Positions 36,904-44,252 of a stretch of 64,000 nucleotides of DNA are shown one piece after another. The notes beneath the pieces were generated by a model. That model was not told the origin of the DNA and did not search any database. It worked only from the letters and a program-made list of their open reading frames with translations. This stretch comes from Paramagnetospirillum marisnigri (GTDB lineage Bacteria; Pseudomonadota; Alphaproteobacteria; Rhodospirillales; Magnetospirillaceae), in assembly GCF_001650715.1 (NCBI RefSeq), contig NZ_LWQT01000040.1, positions 34,727 through 98,726 on the forward strand. Reading direction: 5' to 3'. Numbering within the stretch: the first letter of the stretch is position 1; each line of letters begins with the position of its first letter. Position numbers and translations under genes: made by a program.

Positions 36904-38025
36904 TCAGACGGGTTCACCCGCCATGGCGCTCGCGCGGCGGCGCGGCCATGGCGGTCGGACCAGCACCCACAGGCCGAAGCCGATGGGGATGGCGGCATTG
37001 ATGTAGATGGCGGGTACCACCGCCAGATTACCGGTGGCCAGATTGGAAATGCCAAGGGCAGCGGCCTGAACCGCCACCATCAGCCCGGTGGCGATCAGCA
37101 CCTGGACCAATTGGCCGCGCCGATCGAACCCGGCGGTCAGCAGGATCGAGGCCGCCAGCAGGGCGAAGCCGAGATTGTAGAGCGGCGAGGTGAGCCGCGA
37201 ATGAAGTTCCACCTTGAAGCGACGATAGTCCTGCAGTCCGGATTCGGCCTCGGTCACATCGAGCAGTTCGCCCAGGCTGCGTTCGCGCGCATCGCGGAAA
37301 CGCTCCCGCTTGGCACCGGTGGCGGTGGCGAAATCCACGGTGTAGGAATCGAAATACAGCAGCGACAGCTTGCCGGTGCCGGGCGTCACTTCCTGGCGAT
37401 TGCCATTGACCATCAGAACCCTTGGACCGGTCTCGGTATAGACCAGGGCCCCCCTCTCGGCCATCAGGGTGACGGCGCGCCCGGCTTGGCGCTTGTCATG
37501 GACCAGGATGCCCAGCAACTCCCCTTCGGGGGAGCGGGCCCGGACATAGATGGTCAGTCCGTCGCCGAATTTGTTGAAGACGCCTTCCTGCAACAGCACG
37601 TTGGAGATGTCGTTGCGGATGCTCCAATGCATCTCGTGAAAGCCCCGCACCGTCAGCGGGATCAGCCAGCAACTGAGGAGATAGCCCACCAAGCTGGCGG
37701 CGGCCCCCAGGACGATGGCGGGCTGGGCCAGGGTCAGATGGCTGAGCCCGGCGGCGCGCAGCACCACCAGTTCCCGGTCGGCGATCAGCTTGTTGAAGGT
37801 GAAGACCACCACCGCGAACAGCGAGATAGGGATGATGATGACCAGGAAGCCCGGCATCAGCAGCAGGGTCAATTTGAGGAAGGAACCGATGGACAGGCCC
37901 TTGTTGACGATCATCTCGACGAAGCGCAGCGACTGGGTCAGCCACAAGACACAGGTCAGCGCGATGGAGACGAACAGCATCCCCACCACCATCTGCCGCA
38001 GTATGTATCGCGTAATTCCCGACAT
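36904..38025 (-). CDS. lptF: LPS export permease LptF (YjgP/YjgQ family)
   Basis: 373 residues, six predicted membrane helices (three at the N-terminus, three at the C-terminus) around a periplasmic beta-jellyroll domain. YILRQM, VLWLTQSLRF and DRELVVLRAAG are typical of LptF rather than LptG. LptF and LptG form the transmembrane pair of the LptB2FG exporter. lptD starts only 17 bp downstream, so lptG is not in its usual place between the two; it is probably elsewhere in the genome. Confidence 0.9.
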   Translation of the reverse strand: MSGITRYILRQMVVGMLFVSIALTCVLWLTQSLRFVEMIVNKGLSIGSFLKLTLLLMPGFLVIIIPISLFAVVVFTFNKLIADRELVVLRAAGLSHLTLAQPAIVLGAAASLVGYLLSCWLIPLTVRGFHEMHWSIRNDISNVLLQEGVFNKFGDGLTIYVRARSPEGELLGILVHDKRQAGRAVTLMAERGALVYTETGPRVLMVNGNRQEVTPGTGKLSLLYFDSYTVDFATATGAKRERFRDARERSLGELLDVTEAESGLQDYRRFKVELHSRLTSPLYNLGFALLAASILLTAGFDRRGQLVQVLIATGLMVAVQAAALGISNLATGNLAVVPAIYINAAIPIGFGLWVLVRPPWPRRRASAMAGEPV

Positions 38026-38079
38026 CGCGCGGGGATTATAGACATCCCCCGCCCTGCCGAACAGCGAAAGCTTGCGCCC

Positions 38080-39858
38080 CTACAGCCAGTCTTCCGCCAC
38101 GGCGCCGCTTCCAGCCTCGATCACCCCCAGCAAGGCGCCCGCCTGGGGCAGGATGACATCGGCGAAGAAGCGGGCGGCCTTGATCCTGGCGATCAGGAAG
38201 GCCTCGTCATCCCCGCCCTCATCCAGGCGGCGGTTGGCGGCCAGGGCCATGCGGGCCATCAGCCAGCCGCCGCTCGTCACCGCCAGCAGATCGAGGAAAG
38301 GCGCCGCCACCGATCCCGCCAGATGGGGATCTCCGGCATGGCGGGTCAGAATGAAATCCATGGCGGCCGAGACCGCGAACACGGCCGCCGCCAACTGGCG
38401 GCGCAGCACGGCGAAGTCCTCGCCGCCCACGGCGGCCAGGGCCTCGTCGACCTTGCGCATCTCGGCGATATGGGCGCGTAGCGCCTCGCCCTGGTCGCGG
38501 ATCAGCTTGCGGCCTACCAGATCCATGGCCTGGATGCCGTTGGTGCCTTCATAGATGGCGGTGATGCGGACATCGCGCAGATGCTGCGCCACGCCGGTCT
38601 CCTCGATGAAGCCCATGCCACCGAAGACCTGGATGGTGAGATCGGCGACCTTGACGCCGCTGTCGGTGCCCCAGGACTTCACCACCGGGATCAGCAGGTC
38701 GACCTCGGCATGGGCGCGGGCACGCTCGGCCTTGTCGGGATCGCGCCGGGCGATATCCAGGCGGGACGCCACGTAATAGGCCAGGGCGCGGTTGGCCTCC
38801 ACCAGCACCCGCTGGGTCATCAGCATGCGCCGCACATCCGGATGGCGGATGATGGGGCCGGGGGCCGCATGGCCGGGCGCGATGCCTTGGACCCGCTCGC
38901 GGGCATAAGCCTGGGCCTTCTGCATGGCGCGCTCCGCCACCGCGATGGCTTCCAGTCCCACCGCCAGCCGGGCGTTGTTCATCATGGTGAACATCAGGGC
39001 AAGCCCCTGGTTCTCGCCCCCCACCAGACTGCCGATGGCGCCCTCGTCATCGCCATAGGCCATGACGCAGGTGGGGCTGCCGTTGATGCCCAGCTTATGT
39101 TCCAGCTTCAGGCATTTGATGTCGTTGCGCTGCCCCATGCTGCCATCGGGATTGACCAGGAATTTGGGCACCAAGAACAGCGAGATTCCCTTCACGCCGG
39201 GGGGCGCGTCGGGCAGGCGGGCCAGCACCAGATGAACGATGTTCTCGGCGGCGTCGTGCTCGCCGCCGGTGATGAAGATCTTCTGGCCGGTGATGCGGTA
39301 GTGATCACCCTTGCGAACCGCCTTGGTCTTGAGCGCCCCCACATCCGAGCCAGCGCCCGGCTCGGTCAGGTTCATGGTGCCGGTCCACTGGCCACTGACC
39401 AGCTTGGGCAGATAGAGCGCCTTCTGGTCCTCGGTGCCGTGGGTGCTCAGCAGGTCCACCGCGCCCTGGGTCAGCATGGGGATCAGGCCAAAGGCCATGT
39501 TGGCGGAATGCCAGATTTCCTGCACCGCCGTCCCCACCAGCCAGGGCAGGCCCTGGCCGCCGAACTCGGGGTCGAACGGCACCGCGTTCCAACCCGCCGC
39601 CACGAAGCGCTTGTAGGCGTCGACGAAACCGGGCGCCAGTGACACCTTGCCGTTTTCCAACCGGCAGCCCTGGCGATCCCCCACCGGATTGAGCGGCGCC
39701 AGCACGCCCGCGCCGAACTTACCCGCCTCCGCCAACACCGCCGTCACCAGATCGGCGGTGGCCTCGCTATGGCCCGGCAAGGCACTGATGCGCGACAGCT
39801 CGCCGATCTCCTCGATGACGAAGGCCATATCCCGGACGGGAGCGGAAAAGGTGGGCAT
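38080..39858 (-). CDS. Acyl-CoA dehydrogenase, long form with C-terminal extension
   Basis: 592 residues. FAD enzyme of fatty-acid or acyl-CoA oxidation. Recognised blocks: FGGQGLPW, NLTEPGAGSDVGALKTKA, ITGQKIFITGGEHD, VFGGMGFIEETGVAQHLRDVRITAIYEGTNGIQAMDL (catalytic Glu region). The last 120 residues form the extra helical domain found in DmdC- and AidB-like dehydrogenases. Substrate unknown. Same strand as lptF, with a 54-bp gap. Confidence 0.94.
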   Translation of the reverse strand: MPTFSAPVRDMAFVIEEIGELSRISALPGHSEATADLVTAVLAEAGKFGAGVLAPLNPVGDRQGCRLENGKVSLAPGFVDAYKRFVAAGWNAVPFDPEFGGQGLPWLVGTAVQEIWHSANMAFGLIPMLTQGAVDLLSTHGTEDQKALYLPKLVSGQWTGTMNLTEPGAGSDVGALKTKAVRKGDHYRITGQKIFITGGEHDAAENIVHLVLARLPDAPPGVKGISLFLVPKFLVNPDGSMGQRNDIKCLKLEHKLGINGSPTCVMAYGDDEGAIGSLVGGENQGLALMFTMMNNARLAVGLEAIAVAERAMQKAQAYARERVQGIAPGHAAPGPIIRHPDVRRMLMTQRVLVEANRALAYYVASRLDIARRDPDKAERARAHAEVDLLIPVVKSWGTDSGVKVADLTIQVFGGMGFIEETGVAQHLRDVRITAIYEGTNGIQAMDLVGRKLIRDQGEALRAHIAEMRKVDEALAAVGGEDFAVLRRQLAAAVFAVSAAMDFILTRHAGDPHLAGSVAAPFLDLLAVTSGGWLMARMALAANRRLDEGGDDEAFLIARIKAARFFADVILPQAGALLGVIEAGSGAVAEDWL

Positions 39859-39871
39859 GGGCGACAGGACC

Positions 39872-41284
39872 TCAGGGCAAGGGGGGGACGACCTTGCCGG
39901 GATTCATCAGCCCCCGGGGGTCGAAGGCCGACTTTATGCGGCGCATCAGGTCAATGTCCACGGCCGCTTTGTAATGGGCCAGTTCCTCAACCTTGAGGCG
40001 ACCGATCCCATGCTCGGCCGAGATGGACCCGCCCATCTCCACCACGATGTCGTGGACGATGCGATTCATCCGCCCCCAGTCGGCCAGGAAGGCCTGGCGG
40101 TCGGCATCCACCGGCTGGGTCAGGTTGAAATGGGTGTTGCCATCGCCGAGATGGCCAAACGCCACCACCCGGACGCCGGACAGCGCTTCCTCCACCGCCA
40201 CGGTGCAGCGGCGGATCATCTCGGGCACTTTCGATGTCGCCACGGCGACGTCGTGCTTGATGGAGCCGCCTTCCTTTTTCTGCGCCTCGGGAATCGCCTC
40301 GCGCAGGCGCCAGAAAGCCAGACGCTGGTCGCCGCTTTCCGCCAGCACCGCGTCCAAAGCGAGCCCGTCCTCGAAGGCCGCCGCCAGCAGATCCTCCAAG
40401 GCTTCGCGCAGGCCGCCCGGCCGCGATGACGACAGTTCCAGCAACAGATACCAGGGATGGGCGGCATCGAAGGGATCGCGAACCCCGGGCACATGGCGGA
40501 CGCCCAACTCCAGGCCGATGCGGGGGATCAGTTCGCAGGCGGTGACCGCGTCGCCGCTGGCCCGCCTCGCCCGCCCCAGCAGGTGCAGGGCGGCATCGGG
40601 ATCGGGAATGGCCACCAGGGCGGTCTGGATGTCGGCGGGGCGGGGGAACAGCTTCAGCACCGCCGCCGTGACGATGCCCAGCGTGCCCTCGGCGCCCATG
40701 AAGAGATGCTGCAGGGCATAACCGGTATTGTCCTTGCGCAAGCTCTTCAGCCCGTTCCAGATCTGGCCGTCGGGAAGCACCACTTCGAGGCCCAGCACCA
40801 GATCGCGGGTATTGCCATAGCGCAGCACATTGGTGCCGCCGGCATTGGTCGAGATATTGCCGCCGATGCGGCACGAGCCCTCGGCCCCCAGGCTGAGGGG
40901 AAACAGGCAGCCCGCGTCGTCCGCCGCCTGCTGGAGCGAGGCCAGCACGCAGCCCGCCTCGGCGGTCAGGGTGAAGTCCACCGCATCCACGGCGCGGATG
41001 CGGTTCAGCCGCTCGGTGGAGATCACCACCGAACGCCCGTCCTCGGACGGCACGCCGCCGCCGCACAATCCGGTATTGCCGCCCTGGGGCACCATGGGAA
41101 TTCCGGCCTCGGCGCAGGCCTTGACCACCGCCGCCACCTGCTCGGTGGAGCCGGGCCGCACCACCGCCAGGGCGGCGCCGTGATACAACCCCCGCTCCTC
41201 CTCCAGATAGGATTCCTGGTCGGCGGCAGCGGTCAGCACATTGCCGGGGCCGACGATGGAGCACACTTGGTCTAACAGGGTCAT
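39872..41284 (-). CDS. FAD-linked oxidase (GlcD / D-2-hydroxyacid dehydrogenase type)
   Basis: 470 residues from the ATG at 41284, which overlaps the TsaC stop. FAD-binding (PCMH) domain with VPQGGNTGLCGGGVP, GGNISTNAGG and FMGAEGTLGIVT; C-terminal cap with FGHLGDGNTHFN and SAEHGIGRLK, typical of D-lactate or D-2-hydroxyglutarate dehydrogenases. The exact substrate cannot be read from the sequence. Very close to the upstream acyl-CoA dehydrogenase (13 bp). Confidence 0.94.
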   Translation of the reverse strand: MTLLDQVCSIVGPGNVLTAAADQESYLEEERGLYHGAALAVVRPGSTEQVAAVVKACAEAGIPMVPQGGNTGLCGGGVPSEDGRSVVISTERLNRIRAVDAVDFTLTAEAGCVLASLQQAADDAGCLFPLSLGAEGSCRIGGNISTNAGGTNVLRYGNTRDLVLGLEVVLPDGQIWNGLKSLRKDNTGYALQHLFMGAEGTLGIVTAAVLKLFPRPADIQTALVAIPDPDAALHLLGRARRASGDAVTACELIPRIGLELGVRHVPGVRDPFDAAHPWYLLLELSSSRPGGLREALEDLLAAAFEDGLALDAVLAESGDQRLAFWRLREAIPEAQKKEGGSIKHDVAVATSKVPEMIRRCTVAVEEALSGVRVVAFGHLGDGNTHFNLTQPVDADRQAFLADWGRMNRIVHDIVVEMGGSISAEHGIGRLKVEELAHYKAAVDIDLMRRIKSAFDPRGLMNPGKVVPPLP

Positions 41285-42246
41285 CACGGAGAAGTCCTCG
41301 GCGCCGCTGCCCGGCGCAGGCGGTCGTTGATGGCGAGACCCAGACCCCACTGGGGAATGGGCGACACCGCGATGGCGGAATATTCGGGCCGGTCAAGGGC
41401 GCGCAGCATGGCGAACAGATTGGCCGCCGCCTCTTCCAGATCACCGGAGGGCGACAGGTTGAGGGTGGCCTCCATCGATCCGAAACCCAGCAGCGCCTCG
41501 CCCGCCTCGGCCCGCTCGGCCTCCAGCCGCACCGGCAGGCCGGGGGCGTAGTGGCTGTCCAACTGGCCGGGCGAGCGCGGCGCGGTGGGATCATGGGCGG
41601 CATGGGGCAGCACCACGCCCAACACCGCTTCCAGGGTTTCCACCGCGATGCCGCCGGGACGCAGCAAGGCGGGCCGCTCGCCCGACAGGTCGATCACGGT
41701 GGATTCAACCCCCACCCGACAAGGGCCGCCATCCAGGATCAGCGAGACCCGCTCGCCCAGGCACTGGGCCACATGATGGGCGGTGGTGGGGCTGACCGCG
41801 CCCGAGCGATTGGCGCTGGGCGCCGCCAGCGGCCGCCCGGTGGCACGGATCAGGTCGAGGGCGACGGCATGGTCGGGCATGCGCACCGCCACCGAATCCA
41901 GACCGGCGGAAGCCAGCAGCGATACCGGCGAGTCGGCCTTGCGCGGCAGCACCAGGGTCAGCGGCCCGGGCCAGAAGCGGGCGGCGAGACGCTGGGCGTC
42001 CAGGGTCATCTCCACCAGTTCGGCGGCCTGCTCCACCGAGGCCACATGGGCGATCAGCGGATTGAAGCTGGGGCGGCCCTTGGCCTCGAAAATGGCGGCC
42101 ACCGCCCGGTCGCAGGTGGCGTCGCCGCCCAGGCCGTAGACGGTCTCGGTGGGAAAGGCCACCAGTTTGCCGTCGCGCAGCCGCCGGGCCGCCTCGGCGA
42201 TGGCCTCGGGAGTGGCATCACGAATGGGGAAATGCTCAAGCGCCAT
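41284..42246 (-). CDS. tsaC: L-threonylcarbamoyladenylate synthase (TsaC/Sua5)
   Basis: 320 residues; first step of t6A tRNA modification. YrdC core with FPTETVYGLGGDA, KGRPSFNPLIAHV, PGPLTLVL and APSANRSGAVSPT; the extra C-terminal 110 residues (SPGQLDSHYAP onward) mark the Sua5-type two-domain form. The ATG at 42246 has a strong GGGGGG ribosome site; the in-frame ATG at 42276 is weaker. Confidence 0.94.
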   Translation of the reverse strand: MALEHFPIRDATPEAIAEAARRLRDGKLVAFPTETVYGLGGDATCDRAVAAIFEAKGRPSFNPLIAHVASVEQAAELVEMTLDAQRLAARFWPGPLTLVLPRKADSPVSLLASAGLDSVAVRMPDHAVALDLIRATGRPLAAPSANRSGAVSPTTAHHVAQCLGERVSLILDGGPCRVGVESTVIDLSGERPALLRPGGIAVETLEAVLGVVLPHAAHDPTAPRSPGQLDSHYAPGLPVRLEAERAEAGEALLGFGSMEATLNLSPSGDLEEAAANLFAMLRALDRPEYSAIAVSPIPQWGLGLAINDRLRRAAAPRTSP

Positions 42247-42272
42247 GCGACACCCCCCGTCATTCGAGATAT

Positions 42273-42758
42273 TCATTCTGGCCAAGTGACGATGTGGTAG
42301 TCCAGCAGGTCGGCCTTGGACTCGGTGATGACACGGCCACGCACCGAAATCCCGGCGCGGTGGACGGTATCGGGATCGCCGGACACCAGCGGATGCCACC
42401 AGGCCAGCGGCTTGCCCTCGGCCAGCACCCGATAGGCGCAGGTGGACGGCAGCCAGCCGATATGTTTCAGCACCGTGGCCGACAGTTCGACGCAGTCGGG
42501 CACCTGGTCCCAGCGCGCCGCATAGTTCTTGCACTTGGCGGTGCCGATGTTGAGCAGGCGACAGGCGACCTCGGTATAGTGCACCTGGCCGGTATCGGCG
42601 TCCTCGACCTTGTGCAGGCAGCAACGGCCGCAGCCGTCGCACAGGGACTCCCACTGCTCCCGGTTCATGGCCGAGAGCGGCGTGATGTGCCAGAACGGCG
42701 GCTCGGTCCTGGGCTCAGTCGTGGGCGTGGGCTTGGGCGCGGATGAACTCGCGGACAT
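42273..42758 (-). CDS. YcgN/UPF0260-type Cys-cluster protein
   Basis: 161 residues. CDGCGRCC near residue 40 plus a later ACRLLNIGTAKC and PSTCAYR give the typical Cys pattern of UPF0260 (YcgN) and YkgJ-like proteins, which may bind zinc or an Fe-S cluster. Function unknown. The start at 42758 overlaps the end of the PHA depolymerase by 44 bp and gives the usual short leader before the Cys motif. Confidence 0.85.
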   Translation of the reverse strand: MSASSSAPKPTPTTEPRTEPPFWHITPLSAMNREQWESLCDGCGRCCLHKVEDADTGQVHYTEVACRLLNIGTAKCKNYAARWDQVPDCVELSATVLKHIGWLPSTCAYRVLAEGKPLAWWHPLVSGDPDTVHRAGISVRGRVITESKADLLDYHIVTWPE

Positions 42759-43947
42759 GGGGATAGACCTCTTCTCGCCAGCGGCGGCCATTGAAAACAC
42801 CATAATGGCCGACCTTGGGCTGAAGATGGTAGCGTTGCTTGCTTTCCGGAAGGTTACAGCACAGCGCATGGGCCGCCTTGGTCTGGCCGACGCCGGTAAT
42901 GTCGTCCTTTTCCCCCTCCACCGTCATCAAGGCGGTCTTGCGGATATGCGAGGGATCCACCTTGCGCCCGCGCGATACCATGATGCCGCGTGGCAGGTGA
43001 TGTTCCTGGAACACCTTGCGGATGGTTTCCAGGTAATACTCGGCCGGCAGGTCCATCACCGCCAGATATTCGTCGTAGAAGGCGCGATGCTCCTCGGCGG
43101 AATCGCCGTCGCCCCGCACCATGTTCTGGAACAGCTTCATATGTTCGCCCACATGGCGTTCCAGATTCATGCTCATGAAGCCCTGAAGCTGGAGAAAGCC
43201 GGGATAAACCCGACGGCCGCGCCCGGCATGGTTCATGGGAACGGTATGAATCACCGTCTTCTCGAACCAGGAAAACGGCTTCCTGGTCGCCATCTCGTTG
43301 ACCTTGGTGGGATTGGCCCGGGTATCCACCGGCCCGCCCATCAGGGTCATGGAGCGCGGCTGGCAGGGATGATCCGCCGCCGCCATCAGCGACACCGCCG
43401 CCAGCACCGGCACCGAGGGCTGGCACACCGCCACGATATGGGTATCGGGCCCCAGGACGCTCAGCAGTTCCGTCACCAGATCGATATAGCAGTCCAGGGT
43501 GAAGTCGCCCTGGTCCAGCGGCACATGGCGCGGATCGACCCAGTCGGTGATGTAGACGTCATGCTCGTGCAGCAGGGTCTCGACCGTGCCCCGCAGCAGG
43601 GTGGCGAAATGGCCCGACATGGGCGCCACCACCAGAACCTTGGGGTCCTTGCGGTCCTCGACGGCACGGCGGAAATGCAGCAGCTCGCAGAACGGCGTCT
43701 CGTGGACCACCTCTTCCGTCACCGCCACTCTTTCGCCCGCTACCATGGTGAAAGGCAGGTTGAAGGCGGGCTTGCCGAAACGGCGGGTCGAGCGCTCGAT
43801 CAGTTCCGCCCCCGCCGCCACCGCGCGGCCCAGGCGGGTATAGGCCAAGGGCATCCAGGGATGGCTGTACGTGGTGCGCACGGCTTCGGCCATCAGCCGC
43901 ATGGGGGTGAAAGCGTGATGCTGGATCTCATGCAGGTGGTAGAGCAT
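42715..43947 (-). CDS. phaZ: Intracellular PHA depolymerase (PhaZ family)
   Basis: 410 residues; breaks down stored polyhydroxyalkanoate. MLYHLHEIQHHAFTPMRL is the typical N-terminus. The catalytic nucleophile lies in VVAVCQPSVPVLAA, where Cys replaces the usual lipase-box Ser, as is normal for this intracellular class. The C-terminal QPKVGHYGVFNGRRWREEVYP contains the catalytic His. The start at 43947 is the family start. A palindrome about 85 bp upstream may be an operator. Confidence 0.95.
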   Translation of the reverse strand: MLYHLHEIQHHAFTPMRLMAEAVRTTYSHPWMPLAYTRLGRAVAAGAELIERSTRRFGKPAFNLPFTMVAGERVAVTEEVVHETPFCELLHFRRAVEDRKDPKVLVVAPMSGHFATLLRGTVETLLHEHDVYITDWVDPRHVPLDQGDFTLDCYIDLVTELLSVLGPDTHIVAVCQPSVPVLAAVSLMAAADHPCQPRSMTLMGGPVDTRANPTKVNEMATRKPFSWFEKTVIHTVPMNHAGRGRRVYPGFLQLQGFMSMNLERHVGEHMKLFQNMVRGDGDSAEEHRAFYDEYLAVMDLPAEYYLETIRKVFQEHHLPRGIMVSRGRKVDPSHIRKTALMTVEGEKDDITGVGQTKAAHALCCNLPESKQRYHLQPKVGHYGVFNGRRWREEVYPHVREFIRAQAHAHD

Positions 43948-44252
43948 TCCCGGCGGGTCCCTACGAAAGAATAAGAATGACGATTTTGTTACCGCCGCAT
44001 CAGAAACCACGCAACAAAATTATTGCGCATTTTGATGCGTATTTTTGCTTGACCCGAATCCATCCCTGATCCTCCGCGCCATCGGCGACCAGCGATGCTG
44101 ACAGAAGCCTCCCGGAGCAGTTCTTAATAATGGAAATCTGCAGTAGCGGCGGCCTCCAGGTCCGGTCAACCTGAGATGGACACCGCTTTCTTATTGCCGA
44201 TACACTGCTGCCATATTATTGGAATAACACTAAATCCATCCAAGGAACCCGT
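43948..44252. promoter_or_regulatory. AT-rich divergent promoter region with palindrome
   Basis: 305 bp between phaZ and the GGDEF-EAL gene, clearly more AT-rich than the rest. It contains the perfect palindrome CGCAT-TTTG-ATGCG (44026-44039), embedded in several TGC/GCA half-sites, the kind of sequence bound by PhaR-type repressors (inference). A TTGACC at 44049 is a possible -35 element for the rightward gene. No coding sequence seen. Confidence 0.4.

Noticed and set aside
39987..41603. 538-codon frame on the minus strand
   Set aside because: Shadow of the GlcD-like gene in another frame; Arg/Gly/Pro-rich.
44048..44064. TTGAC start of a possible FNR box before the GGDEF-EAL gene
   Set aside because: There is no matching second arm at 4-nt spacing; only a possible -35 element.
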